A stretch of 64,000 bases of DNA from an uncultured Gemmiger sp. (GTDB taxonomy: Bacteria > Bacillota > Clostridia > Oscillospirales > Ruminococcaceae). Location: assembly GCA_944388145.1 (NCBI GenBank), contig CALXHQ010000003.1:1-64000 (forward strand). Direction: 5' to 3'. The notes beneath the pieces are model-generated. The model searched no databases, was not told the origin of the DNA, and worked only from the letters and a program-made list of their open reading frames with translations. Made by a program: the position numbers and the translations under genes. This document shows positions 47,051-55,595 of the stretch, one piece after another; within the stretch, counting starts at the first letter, position 1; the number at the start of each line of letters is the position of its first letter.

Positions 47051-48154
47051 TCAGCGGGCCGCCGACAGGGTGCGCCCGGGTCCGGGGATGGCGGCGCCGG
47101 CCAATTCCAGTTCGGTGTAGGCGGCCAGCACCTGGGGCGCAGGCAGCCCGGCTGCCTGACAGATCTGTTGCAGGTACATCGGTTCCGGGCCCAGCACGGC
47201 CAGCACCTTCTGTGCAGCGGGCGACAGGCCGGGGACCGATGCTTCCTCTGGGTCATTTTGCCACAGATTTTCCTTTGGCGCAAGCCCCAAAGCGCAGCCC
47301 ACATCCCCCGCGGTGCAGAGCATTCGGGCCTGACCGGTACGCAGCAGGTCGTTGGTGCCCTCGCTGGCACGGCTGAAAATGCTGCCGGGCACCGCGAACA
47401 CCGGACGGCCATAGCGGCGGGCGTGGCCCACCGTGTTCATGGTGCCACTGCGGGCACTGGCCTCAGCCACGCAGAGGACCTCCCCCATGGCGGCGATGAG
47501 CCGGTTGCGGCAGAGGAAGGTGCTGTGCATCTTGGCGGCGAAGCCGGGCGGGTACTCGCTGAGGACCGCGCCGCCCATCCGCTCGATGTCCGCCCGCAGG
47601 CCCGCGTTGGCGGCCGGGTAGGTTTTGTCGATGGGGGTGCCCAGAAAGGCGATGGTGGGGCGGCCGGCCTCCACCGCCGCCGCCTGCGCCACCCCGTCCA
47701 GGCCGTCAGCCATACCGCTGACAAGGACCACCCCCTGCCTGGCCAGTTCCAGCGAGAGTTCCCGGCAGGCCCGCGTCCCGTAGGGGGTGGGGCGCCGGGT
47801 GCCCACCATGGCCACATATCGCCCGTCGTTCAGGCAGGCGGTGCTGCCTGTGGCGTAAAGCACCAGCGGCAGATCCGGAAGGGAGAGAAAACGCCGGGGA
47901 TAGTCCGGGTCATCCGGGGTCAGGATGGCGGCGCCGGCGCGCCGGCAATCGGCCAGGCGGCGTTCCAGTTCCTGCGGCTGCAACGTCCCGGCACGCTCCA
48001 GCATGGCGCGGCGGAGGAACTTCGGCCTCCGGCCGGCCTGCAGTGCCTGGTAAAAGTTGCGGGCATCACCGCCCCAGGCCAAAGCCTGCCCGGCATACTT
48101 GCTGCCGTAGCCCAGCACCTCGACCATCCAAAGCCAGTAGAGTATCTCGTCCAT
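47051..48154 (-). CDS. dprA: DNA-processing protein DprA
   Basis: 367 residues from the ATG at 48154. Rossmann core: YVAMVGTRRPTPYGTRA, VVLVSGMADGLDGVAQAAA, AFLGTPIDKTYPAAN and FLCRNRLIAAMGEVLCVAEA. A C-terminal winged-helix-like tail follows (about 305-367). Loads RecA on incoming single strands in transformation. Located before topA as in many Firmicutes. Confidence 0.95.
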   Translation of the reverse strand: MDEILYWLWMVEVLGYGSKYAGQALAWGGDARNFYQALQAGRRPKFLRRAMLERAGTLQPQELERRLADCRRAGAAILTPDDPDYPRRFLSLPDLPLVLYATGSTACLNDGRYVAMVGTRRPTPYGTRACRELSLELARQGVVLVSGMADGLDGVAQAAAVEAGRPTIAFLGTPIDKTYPAANAGLRADIERMGGAVLSEYPPGFAAKMHSTFLCRNRLIAAMGEVLCVAEASARSGTMNTVGHARRYGRPVFAVPGSIFSRASEGTNDLLRTGQARMLCTAGDVGCALGLAPKENLWQNDPEEASVPGLSPAAQKVLAVLGPEPMYLQQICQAAGLPAPQVLAAYTELELAGAAIPGPGRTLSAAR

Positions 48155-48192
48155 GGTGTGCCCCCAGTTTTCAGGTTGTGCGGGCGGAAAAT

Positions 48193-48975
48193 TCAGCCGC
48201 CCACACCGCGGAAATGCCACAGCAGCACGCTGCCGGCCACGGCGGCGTTCAGGCTCTCGGCCAGGTCCGTCATGGGGATGCGCACTGCACGGTCGCAGGC
48301 ATCAATGGCGGCATCGGTCAGGCCCTGGCCCTCGCTGCCAATAACAACGCACACCCCACCGGGAAAGTTGCGCCCGGCAGCGTCCAGGCTGACCGCCCCC
48401 CGCAGCGCCGCGGCCAGGCAGGTCATCCCCCGGGCACGCAGTGTGCCCAGAGCCGCGGGCAGGTCGGCGGTTTCAAACACCGGCATGCGCACCGCAGCGC
48501 CCATCGAGGCCCGCAGCGTGCGGGGCGAATAGGGCGCCGCGCACCCCGGCCCCAGCAGCACCGCGTCAAAGCCAAAAGCCGCCGCACTGCGGATCAGGGT
48601 GCCCACGTTGCCAGGGTCCTGCACACATTCCAGCGCCAGGATGCGCCGGGCCGCGGCAAGCAGCGCCGGGGCAGGCACAGGCAGCGCAAACAGGCCAAAG
48701 ACGCCTTGGCTGTTTTTGGTGGAAGAGAGCTTGTCCGCCACCGGGTCAGACACGGGGATGGTCACTGCGTCCAGCGATGCCAGCGCTGGGGTGTGTTCCA
48801 GCGCGGGGCGGGTGGCGTACAGCGCCAGGCACCGGCAGGCCTTGGCCGCTTCCAGGCAGAGCTTGGGGCCCTCGGCAAAGAAAAGCCCCGCCTGCCGCCG
48901 GGCAGCGTCCGCATCACGCAGGCGGCAGGCCTGCTTGATCTTATCGTTTTCGCGGCTGGTGATGGGGGAAAGCAT
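48193..48975 (-). CDS. TrmH/SpoU-family RNA 2'-O-methyltransferase
   Basis: 260 residues from the ATG at 48975. An N-terminal substrate-binding domain (ENDKIKQACRLRDADAARRQ, FFAEGPK) is followed by the SPOUT knot: LECVQDPGNVGTLIRSAAAF, VVIGSEGQGLTD and ESLNAAVAGSVLLWHF. RlmB/TsnR-like; the rRNA target cannot be told. Confidence 0.92.
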   Translation of the reverse strand: MLSPITSRENDKIKQACRLRDADAARRQAGLFFAEGPKLCLEAAKACRCLALYATRPALEHTPALASLDAVTIPVSDPVADKLSSTKNSQGVFGLFALPVPAPALLAAARRILALECVQDPGNVGTLIRSAAAFGFDAVLLGPGCAAPYSPRTLRASMGAAVRMPVFETADLPAALGTLRARGMTCLAAALRGAVSLDAAGRNFPGGVCVVIGSEGQGLTDAAIDACDRAVRIPMTDLAESLNAAVAGSVLLWHFRGVGG

Positions 48976-49061
48976 ACAGATTGCCTGCCTTTCTGGATGG
49001 AAATTGTGTCGGTTTGAAAGAGCCCTGCCGGGACGGCCCGGCGCAAAACGCCCATATACAC

Positions 49062-49095
49062 AAAAGCGACGCACGCGGGCGCGTGCGTCAGCTTT
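49062..49095 (-). terminator. Terminator of infC-rpmI-rplT
   Basis: GACGCACGC / GCGTGCGTC 9-bp stem then GCTTTTG on the minus strand, just beyond rplT. Confidence 0.85.
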
Positions 49096-49103
49096 CAGTC
49101 TGT

Positions 49104-49460
49104 TCAGGCCAGGGCCTTCTTGGCGGTCTCGACCAGAGCGTTGAAGCTCTGGGGATCGTGGATGGCCATCTCGCTGAGCATCTTGCGGTTCAGCTCAATG
49201 CCGGACTTCTTCAGGGCGTTCATGAAGCTGGAGTAGTTCAGGCCCTGGGGACGGACGGCGTTGTTGATGCGGGTGATCCACAGGGTGCGGAACTGGCGCT
49301 TTTTCAGCTTGCGGCCGACGAAGGCGTAATTGCCGCTCTTCATAACAGCCTGCTTGGCCATGCGGAAATGCTTGCTCTTGCTGCCGTAGTAGCCCTTGGC
49401 GAGCTTGAGGGTCTTGGTGCGACGCTTGTGCGTCATGGTAGCGCCTTTGATACGTGCCAT
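49104..49460 (-). CDS. rplT: 50S ribosomal protein L20
   Basis: 118 residues, typical L20: [20 protein letters not shown] and [21 protein letters not shown]20 represses its own operon in Firmicutes by binding the infC leader. Confidence 0.97.
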   Translation of the reverse strand: MARIKGATMTHKRRTKTLKLAKGYYGSKSKHFRMAKQAVMKSGNYAFVGRKLKKRQFRTLWITRINNAVRPQGLNYSSFMNALKKSGIELNRKMLSEMAIHDPQSFNALVETAKKALA

Positions 49461-49517
49461 GGTATTCTATCTCCTTTATAACTCTCGAAATCAGTTCCCG
49501 GTATGTGCGTGCGCAGA

Positions 49518-49724
49518 TCAGCCGCCGTAGGGCATCATCTTGCGGACGGTGGCCTCGTTGGTCTTGTCCACGTAGTGGTTCATGCGCAGGCCGCGGGTGA
49601 GTTTGGTGGTCTTTTTGGTCAGGATATGGCGGCGCTTGGACGCATTGCGCTTGATCTTGCCGCTGGCAGTCATCTTGAAGCGCTTTTTGGCGCCGGAAAG
49701 GGTCTTCAGCTTCATTTTAGCCAT
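49518..49724 (-). CDS. rpmI: 50S ribosomal protein L35
   Basis: 68 residues from the ATG after TTAGGAGG: KLKTLSGAKKRFKMTASGK and the basic core KRRHILTKKTTKLTRGL. Slightly longer than the usual 64-66. Between infC and rplT. Confidence 0.96.
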   Translation of the reverse strand: MAKMKLKTLSGAKKRFKMTASGKIKRNASKRRHILTKKTTKLTRGLRMNHYVDKTNEATVRKMMPYGG

Positions 49725-49806
49725 TTCAGTTTCCTCCTAAATTTGGGCGGCGGCGCCGCGGCCGGATCTGGCCGCGTTGAAAGGAGCGGTGCCGCCTGGA
49801 TGAGTT

Positions 49807-50337
49807 TTATTTGTTCGGGGTGGGCGAAAGGAACATCATCATGCTGCGGCCTTCCAGCTTGGGCTGCTTGTCGATCACAGCCTGGCCGGCCAAAGCCTCG
49901 GCAAAGCGCTTGTGCACGTCGATGCCCAGGTTGGTGTGTGCCATCTCGCGGCCGCGGAACCGGATGGAGACCTTGACCTTGTGGCCCTGCTGCAGGAACT
50001 TGGCAGCCTGGTTCACCTTGGTGTTAAAGTCATTGGTATCGATATTGAGAGACAGCCGGATCTCCTTCAGCTCGACAACCTTCTGGTTTTTGCGGGCTTC
50101 CTTTTCCTTTTTCTGCATCTCAAACCGGTACTTGCCGTAATCCAGAATCTTGCAGACAGGGGGTTTGGCCTGCGGGGCGACCTTGACCAAGTCCAGGTCC
50201 CGCTCCCGGGCGATGCGCAGAGCATCGCGGGGGCTCATCACGCCCATCTGCTGGCCGTCCACACCGATCAGGCGGACTTCCTTGTCACGGATACGCTCAT
50301 TGATTTCCAGTTCTTTGGAATTGCTGTTGCTGGCGAT
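49807..50337 (-). CDS. infC: Translation initiation factor IF-3, ATC start
   Basis: 176 residues if translation begins at the ATC (50337), 9 bases after GGAGG. No ATG, GTG or TTG lies near that site, and the protein then reads ASNSNSKELEINERIRDKEV, the normal IF-3 beginning. Later blocks are YGKYRFEMQKKEKEARKNQK and VKVSIRFRGREMAHTNLG. Non-AUG starts on infC are a known device: IF-3 rejects such starts, so the protein limits its own synthesis. Leads infC-rpmI-rplT. Confidence 0.93.
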   Translation of the reverse strand: MASNSNSKELEINERIRDKEVRLIGVDGQQMGVMSPRDALRIARERDLDLVKVAPQAKPPVCKILDYGKYRFEMQKKEKEARKNQKVVELKEIRLSLNIDTNDFNTKVNQAAKFLQQGHKVKVSIRFRGREMAHTNLGIDVHKRFAEALAGQAVIDKQPKLEGRSMMMFLSPTPNK

Positions 50338-50375
50338 TGGGATACACCTCCAAACAAATCTTTGTATATGGTATG

Positions 50376-50405
50376 CAAAAGCGGCTGCCCGAAAGCAGCC
50401 GCCAA
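50376..50405 (-). promoter_or_regulatory. infC leader attenuator hairpin (L20-leader type)
   Basis: GCGGCTGC-6-GCAGCCGC followed by TTTTGC on the minus strand, 40 bases before infC and about 130 bases into the leader. In Bacillus, L20 stabilises the equivalent terminator. The rest of the leader is GC-rich and could form the competing fold. Confidence 0.65.
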
Positions 50406-50535
50406 ACTCCACAGGAAGACGCAGCCCAAACGCCGTTTGCAGGCAGATGGAACGCGCAAGCTGTATGACCCGGGGCTGGATGCCCGCAAGGTGAGCCGAC
50501 GGCAGATGCCGGTCGCTGCTTTTTTTACGTACAGT

Positions 50536-50564
50536 ATTATAGCCCGGCCCACAGCGGCTGTCAA
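50536..50564 (-). promoter_or_regulatory. Consensus promoter of infC-rpmI-rplT
   Basis: Perfect TTGACA and TATAAT with a 17-base spacer on the minus strand, about 200 bases upstream of infC. Confidence 0.9.
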
Positions 50565-50656
50565 GGGGGCAGGGCGGATTTTTTTTGCGTTTTGGGGGCA
50601 TTTTCCGGCAGAGATCGCGCCGGCCGGCGCTTTTGGGACCTTTTTTTCTGTTTTGC

Positions 50657-50685
50657 TTGACCCCTGTGGGCGCAAGTGTTATTTT
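50657..50685 (+). promoter_or_regulatory. ptb-buk promoter
   Basis: TTGACC, 17 bases and TATTTT on the plus strand, about 93 bases before ptb. Confidence 0.55.
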
Positions 50686-50693
50686 ATTAACAG
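50676..50693. promoter_or_regulatory. Candidate Rex operator over the ptb-buk -10 box
   Basis: GTGTTATTTTATTAACAG fits the Rex consensus TTGTTAA-N4-TTAACAA at 11 of 14 defined positions and covers the -10 box. Rex represses fermentation genes at high NAD+/NADH. No rex gene is in the window. Confidence 0.5.
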
Positions 50694-50777
50694 ACAGCGC
50701 CCCAGACCTGTGGCTGTAATTTGGCAGGGGGTGCGGTTTTCCACTTTGAACAGGAATTTACAGCGAGGTGCATGAAG

Positions 50778-51698
50778 ATGAGTGCAAGTTTTGAGGACCT
50801 GATCGCCCGCGTGAAGCAGTGTGACAAAAAGACCATTGCCGTGGCTGCCGCCGCCGATGACGCCGTACTGGAGGCTGTGGCTGCCGCCCATGCCCAGGGC
50901 ATTGCCGATGCCATCCTGGTGGGTGACGAGGCCAAGATCCGGCAGATTGCCGCCGGGCTGAACATCGACCTGACCGGCTGGCGCGTCATCGATGAGCCGG
51001 ACCTGGTACAGGCTTCGCTGAAGGCCGTCAAGCTGGCCCATGACGGCGAGGCTGATATGTATATGAAGGGCCTGATTGATACAAAAACCTTCCTGAAGAG
51101 CATTCTGGACAAGGAGGTCGGCCTGCGCACCGGCAAAATGCTCTCCCATGTGGCGGTGTTCCAGGTCAAGGGCATCGAACAGCTGCTGTTCTTGACCGAT
51201 GTGGCCTTTGTCACCTACCCCACCCTGGAGGACAAGGTCCAGCTGATTGAGAACGCCGTGGAGGTGGCCCACGCCTGCGGCGTTGCCTGCCCGAAGGTTG
51301 CCCCGCTGGCCGCCGTGGAGGTGGTCAACCCCAAGATGCCCTGCACCGTGGATGCCGATGAGCTGCGCAAGATGAACGCCGACGGCCGCATCACCGGCTG
51401 TGTGGTGGACGGCCCGCTGTCCATGGACATTGCCATCGACCCCGAGGCCGCCGCCCATAAGGGCGCCCAGGACCGCCCCGCCGCCGGCCATGCCGATATC
51501 CTGCTGTTCCCCGACATCCAGGCCGGCAACATCTGCTACAAGACGCTGGTGCACACCGCCCAGTGCGAGAACGGCTGCATCCTGGTGGGCACCAAGGCTC
51601 CCGCCATCCTGACCAGCCGCTCCGACTCGTTCCAGACCAAGGTCAACTCCATCGCCCTGGCTGCCGTTGTGGCCGAGGCGCTGAAAAACCAGCAGTAA
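50778..51698 (+). CDS. ptb: Phosphate butyryltransferase
   Basis: 306 residues from the ATG at 50778; an ATG 6 bases earlier is too close to GAGG. Pta/Ptb family, shorter than Pta: AVAAAADDAVLEAVAAAHAQ, GLIDTKTFLKSILDKEVGLR, DGPLSMDIAIDPEAA and HADILLFPDIQAGN. Converts butyryl-CoA to butyryl-phosphate. The butyrate kinase follows after 51 bases, which settles butyrate over acetate. Confidence 0.94.
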   Translation: MSASFEDLIARVKQCDKKTIAVAAAADDAVLEAVAAAHAQGIADAILVGDEAKIRQIAAGLNIDLTGWRVIDEPDLVQASLKAVKLAHDGEADMYMKGLIDTKTFLKSILDKEVGLRTGKMLSHVAVFQVKGIEQLLFLTDVAFVTYPTLEDKVQLIENAVEVAHACGVACPKVAPLAAVEVVNPKMPCTVDADELRKMNADGRITGCVVDGPLSMDIAIDPEAAAHKGAQDRPAAGHADILLFPDIQAGNICYKTLVHTAQCENGCILVGTKAPAILTSRSDSFQTKVNSIALAAVVAEALKNQQ

Positions 51699-51749
51699 TC
51701 TGCCCGGGTCCCCGGCCCTGCCGGCACTGCATAAAAGGAGAGAAGTTTC

Positions 51750-52817
51750 ATGTCCATCAAGAGCCTGATTATCAATCCCGGTTCCACCTCCACCAAGATC
51801 GCGGTGTTTGAGGATGAGACCCAGCTGTTTGAAGAAACGCTGCGCCACCCCACTGAGGAGATTGCCAAGTACGCCACCATCATCGACCAGAAGGATTTCC
51901 GCAAGCAGATCATCCTGGACTTTTTGAAGGAGAAGGACTGCGACGTCCACTCGCTGGATGTGATCATTGGCCGCGGCGGGCTGCTCAAGCCCATCCCCGG
52001 CGGTACCTACGCCGTCAGCGATGCGCTGCTGGCCGACCTGAAAAAGGGCGTGCAGGGGCAGCACGCCTCCAATCTGGGCGGCATCCTGGCCCGGGAGATC
52101 GGCGACGCCATCGGCAAGCCCAGCTACATTGTCGACCCGGTGGTGGTGGATGAGCTGACCGACGTGGCCCGCATCTCCGGTATGCCGGAACTGCCGCGGC
52201 GCAGCATCTTCCACGCACTGAACCAGAAGGCCGTTGCCCGCCGCTTTGCCAAAGAGCACGGCACCACCTACGAGGCGCTGAACCTGATCGTCATCCATAT
52301 GGGCGGCGGCGTTTCGGTGGGTGCTCACAGCAAGGGCAAGGTTGTGGATGTGAACAACATTCTGGACGGCGAGGGCTGCTTCAGCCCCGAGCGCGCCGGT
52401 ACTGTGCCCGTGGGCGATCTGATCAAGATGTGCTTCTCCGGCAAGTACACCCAGCAGGAGATCTACAAAAAGATCTGCGGCAACGGCGGCTTCAACGCCT
52501 ACCTGCACACCAACGACGCCCGCGTGGTGGAGAAGATGGTGGAGCAGGGCGACGAGTACGCCAAGCTGATCCAGGACGCCTTTTACTACCAGATTGCCAA
52601 GGATACCGGCGCCATGGCCGCCGTTCTGCACGGCAAGGTGGACCAGATCATCCTGACCGGCGGCATTGCCTACGCCCAGCTGACGGTGGACAAGCTGACC
52701 GAGAGCATCGGCTGGATTGCCCCCATCACCGTCTACCCCGGTGAGGACGAGATGCTGGCCCTGGCCCAGGGCGGCCTGCGCGTGATGACCGGCGAGGAGG
52801 AAGCCAAGGTCTACTGA
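51750..52817 (+). CDS. buk: Butyrate kinase
   Basis: 355 residues, ASKHA family: [18 protein letters not shown], then [20 protein letters not shown] and [17 protein letters not shown]. Makes ATP and butyrate from butyryl-phosphate. With Ptb this is the kinase route of butyrate formation, less common in gut Clostridia than the CoA-transferase route. Confidence 0.96.
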   Translation: MSIKSLIINPGSTSTKIAVFEDETQLFEETLRHPTEEIAKYATIIDQKDFRKQIILDFLKEKDCDVHSLDVIIGRGGLLKPIPGGTYAVSDALLADLKKGVQGQHASNLGGILAREIGDAIGKPSYIVDPVVVDELTDVARISGMPELPRRSIFHALNQKAVARRFAKEHGTTYEALNLIVIHMGGGVSVGAHSKGKVVDVNNILDGEGCFSPERAGTVPVGDLIKMCFSGKYTQQEIYKKICGNGGFNAYLHTNDARVVEKMVEQGDEYAKLIQDAFYYQIAKDTGAMAAVLHGKVDQIILTGGIAYAQLTVDKLTESIGWIAPITVYPGEDEMLALAQGGLRVMTGEEEAKVY

Positions 52818-52843
52818 GCCATACATCAAACCCAATATGCAAT

Positions 52844-52883
52844 AGCGCCGGCCGTCGGGAACTTCCCGCCGGCCGGCGTTTGT
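52844..52883 (+). terminator. Terminator after buk
   Basis: CGCCGGCCG-14-CGGCCGGCG type stem with an inner CGGGAA/TTCCCG, then TTTGTGTTTTG. Confidence 0.75.
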
Positions 52884-53008
52884 GTTTTGTACAGGAAGAA
52901 AAATGCTCAGGGCAGTGTGCCGCTGGGCGAGCAGGTGAGCGAGAGGCCGACCGGGAAGCTGACCGGGCCGGAGACAGTGGCGGTCAGATGGGCGGTCGCA
53001 CCGCTGCA

Positions 53009-53101
53009 TCAGGTGGACTGGCCGCTGTACGACCAGCCGGAGGCAAGCAGACTGCCGGCGCGCCGGCAGTAATCCTTCACTTCCCTTTCATACATGGTCA
53101 T
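53009..53101 (-). pseudogene. Truncated partner gene of the PadR regulator
   Basis: ATG 53101 overlaps the padR stop (ATGA) after AAGGAGG, so translation would be coupled. The peptide begins MTMYEREVKDYCRRAGSLLA, like the start of the small signalling or membrane proteins usually encoded after such PadR genes. It runs into a stop after 30 residues. An 18-base perfect palindrome CTGCCGGCGCGCCGGCAG (53052-53069) lies in it. Probably the remains of a deletion. Confidence 0.5.
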
Positions 53102-53487
53102 TCCTCCTTGTACAGCTTGCCATCCTGCGCCAGCAGGGAATCCAGCGCGCCGATCATCTCGCGGTAGGTGGGCAGAAGCTCGTCCAGATACCGCTGCCCG
53201 GCGTCCGTCAGCTTGAAGTAGACCCTGAGGCGGTTGCCCGCCTCCTGCTTGCCGGCCTCGGTGATGTAGCCATGTTCCTGCAGGCGGTAGATGGCAAGAT
53301 ACAGCGTATTGAAGGTATAAACGCCGTCCGTCAGCCGCGTAAGCTCCTGTGACATCTCGTAGGTATACATCGGCTTTTGGCGCAGCAAAAATAGGACCAT
53401 CATCTCGGTGACGGCCTTTTTAATTGACTCCCGCATACCAGCGGTGGTGCCGCTGCGGGAAGCTCGGGGAGAGTTGGTATTTGCCAT
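53098..53487 (-). CDS. PadR-family transcriptional regulator
   Basis: 129 residues. Winged helix at about 25-105: EMMVLFLLRQKPMYTYEMSQ, FNTLYLAIYRLQEHGYIT and YFKLTDAGQRYLDELLPTY, the short PadR-s2 type. The N-terminal 18 residues are Ser/Arg-rich. Divergent from the secreted-protein gene, which may be its target. Its usual downstream partner is truncated here. Confidence 0.9.
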   Translation of the reverse strand: MANTNSPRASRSGTTAGMRESIKKAVTEMMVLFLLRQKPMYTYEMSQELTRLTDGVYTFNTLYLAIYRLQEHGYITEAGKQEAGNRLRVYFKLTDAGQRYLDELLPTYREMIGALDSLLAQDGKLYKEE

Positions 53488-53730
53488 TGTTCTGCCTTTA
53501 TCTGTTATAGGTTTGGTTCGACTGTATTTAGTTTATCATTGTAGTTATAAATTTTCAATGCTTTTTATTGACAAAATTTGTCCAATGACGTATACTCTAA
53601 CCAAGATAACACGGAAAAGGGGCCGCCGGGGCGGCTCGAATGATTACGGTACAAGCGCCAGCGCGCGGGCGCTTTGCAGTACGGCTCGAAACCCAACCCA
53701 AACAAAACCTTTGAAAAGGAGGGCATCGAA
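53488..53730. other. AT-rich divergent promoter region
   Basis: Holds the rightward promoter below and an imperfect inverted repeat AAATTTTCAAT ... ATTGACAAAATTT (53549-53579) overlapping its -35, a plausible PadR operator. The base composition is far more AT-rich than the rest of the window. Confidence 0.5.
53568..53596 (+). promoter_or_regulatory. Promoter of the interrupted secreted-protein gene
   Basis: TTGACA, 17 bases and TATACT on the plus strand; near consensus although the gene behind it is broken. Confidence 0.75.
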
Positions 53731-54624
53731 ATGACAAAAGCAAAGAAACGCCTGCTTACCTTGTTGCTGGCTATGTTGATGGCTGTTGGTATGGCCGTGC
53801 CGACGTTTGCGGCTACACCCCAAGCGTCAACATTCCGCTCAACCAACAAGGCCAGATCTGTACAGGCATATGCGAAAGCCACAACAAATATTTTGGAAAA
53901 TGTATCGTAAAATGAGGTACCTGAAGTTTGCGATTTAATGCTTGCTATGAAAGCCGCTGACTCCAGTAAAGTAATTATTGGCAGTGTAAGTCAAAATGTT
54001 GCCGACCAAATCAATGAAGAATTTTATTTTTCGGGCGTAGGAATCCTGACAGAAGCCACGAAAACAGCAAGAACAAATAGCGGAAAAATGTATACGTTAG
54101 ACCTGTATCAGTTTGAAGATAACGAGGGTCTGATTTCCCCAGCTGAAGCTTTGACCGTGGCAAGATCACGCCCCATGACAGACACTTATGAGGATGGAAT
54201 GGACGAATACCATGTTGCCGGTGCAGTAAGAATCAATTTGGTATACAAAGAAGAGCTGATGCGAGATGAAATCACAATCACACAAGTATCTGCCATGACA
54301 TCGTGGACAGGATCCGTTCGCACCACTAAACTTGTTATGGTTGCCGTCGCAAGCCAGGGATTTAATACTTATACACACCGTATTCCGAATCCGGTTTCCA
54401 ATCCCAGCCAAAACAGATGGTATAGTATGCAAACCGATTTTGTTGAAGAAGGTCTGTATAATAATTTGGGCCTTATAACTGATTAGTTACAAGGCGGCGC
54501 AAATTTCTATCTATCGAACGGGCACAGCTTCAGTCTCGGTATTGATGTACGTGATAGTGATACCATAATACCGTACGATCATCTGATTCAATACGACGAT
54601 CCCTGGAGCGAAGAACGGGAGTAA
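53731..54624 (+). pseudogene. Secreted protein gene interrupted by two in-frame stops
   Basis: ATG 53731 follows AAAGGAGG and starts a clear Sec signal peptide (KKRLLTLLLAMLMAVGMAVP, cleavage near TFAA). The frame stops at TAA (53908-53910) but continues in the same frame for 191 codons, is cut by TAG (54484-54486), and continues again for 45 codons to TAA (54622-54624). The three parts read as one protein of about 297 codons with consistent composition, low GC unlike the neighbours, and no frameshift. Two nonsense changes in an acquired gene are the simplest reading. Family not recognised. Confidence 0.75.
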
Positions 54625-54708
54625 ACGGAAGTCCACTTAAAAACTACGTTTAACTGTTCTTTTTTTGCCGCATGACCACATTGTTGACAGAGAGGATGAC
54701 TTTACCAC

Positions 54709-55437
54709 ATGAGACGATTTGTTCGTGGTTTCCTTACCATGTTTCTGGCAATCTCGCTGGCCGGGTGCGAGAGCAGCGCCCCGACCTGGGACATGGAGGT
54801 GCCGGAGTATCCCTGGACGCTGACCTGTGACGAGTTTGCCGCCACCTTGCAGGAGCAGGGCGCCGACTATACCCGGCAGCAGAGCGGCACCGGGTACAGC
54901 ATCACCCTGCTGGAGGGGACCCTTTACGCGGTCCCGATGGACGCCGTCGCACTGTATTTCAACGCCGACCAGATACTGGAGAGCGTCTCGGCCAGCGTGC
55001 CGGCCGCCAGCCGGAACGATCTGCTGGCGGCACTGCAGGACGCCCTGGGCGAGCCGGTGGACAGCTACCGCCCCGCCGTTATCAGCGGGATGAGCCAGAA
55101 GTTTTCGGTCTACTGTTCCAGCGAGACGGTGCAGGAGGGGCTGTCATATGTCTGGCACAGCGCCCAGCCGCTGTCGGAAAGCTGGAGCGATGATCTGCGC
55201 GCCCAGTTTGCCGAGCAGCTCCAGTACAACTATGAGGAGGTCGGCCTATCGTTTGAGGAGCAGGACGCCGGCACCATCACGGTGAACGGCGAAGATCAGC
55301 CCCAGTGGTACGGCAGCGAAGCGTTTGACCACTACTTTGCCAACAACTGGGAGTTTGTGGCCATGTTCCAGGGCGCCGAGGGCGAAGACGGGCGCTTTAC
55401 CATGACCCGCATCCTGCCGCCGGAGCAGCAGGGGTAA
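54709..55437 (+). CDS. Secreted lipoprotein, unknown function
   Basis: 242 residues. The N-terminal RRFVRGFLTMFLAISLAGC has a lipobox LAGC with Cys19. The mature part is mixed alpha/beta, repeating themes such as SITLLEGTLYAVPMDAVALY and GSEAFDHYFANNWEF. GC and codon use return to the local norm, in contrast to the preceding pseudogene. No family recognised. A T-run (54660-54666) and weak hairpin precede it. Confidence 0.78.
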   Translation: MRRFVRGFLTMFLAISLAGCESSAPTWDMEVPEYPWTLTCDEFAATLQEQGADYTRQQSGTGYSITLLEGTLYAVPMDAVALYFNADQILESVSASVPAASRNDLLAALQDALGEPVDSYRPAVISGMSQKFSVYCSSETVQEGLSYVWHSAQPLSESWSDDLRAQFAEQLQYNYEEVGLSFEEQDAGTITVNGEDQPQWYGSEAFDHYFANNWEFVAMFQGAEGEDGRFTMTRILPPEQQG

Positions 55438-55526
55438 CGGTATCCCCCCGCGGCGCTCTGCGGGTGGCTGACGTTTCCAGGTTGCCACAGTGTCCCCGGG
55501 TGATCTGCACCGCACATATCACATAA

Positions 55527-55570
55527 ACCGAAAAAGCGCCGCCCCCATTTGGCCGGGGGACGGCGCTTTG
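55527..55570 (-). terminator. Terminator of the M23 peptidase gene
   Basis: AAAGCGCCG-TCCCCC ... GGGGG-CGGCGCTTTTT on the minus strand. Confidence 0.85.
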
Positions 55571-55595
55571 CGGCTTGTGTGTGGCGTCCGGCGCA

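Larger units (their letters stand above)
50565..50777. other. Divergent control region between infC and ptb
   Basis: T-rich runs (TTTTTTTG at 50579, TTTTTTTCTG at 50641) flank no gene. The right half holds the ptb promoter and the Rex-like palindrome. Confidence 0.5.

Noticed and set aside
52887-53072. Plus-strand 61-codon frame with good codon bias after buk
   Set aside because: Starts on a TTG inside the T-rich tail of the buk terminator without a ribosome site and overlaps the coupled padR partner start; it may be the remnant of a deleted gene but cannot be supported as a gene.
53908-54486. Reassigned stop codons (TAA/TAG read as amino acid)
   Set aside because: Many intact genes in the window end in TAA, so general reassignment is excluded; nonsense mutations in one acquired gene are simpler.
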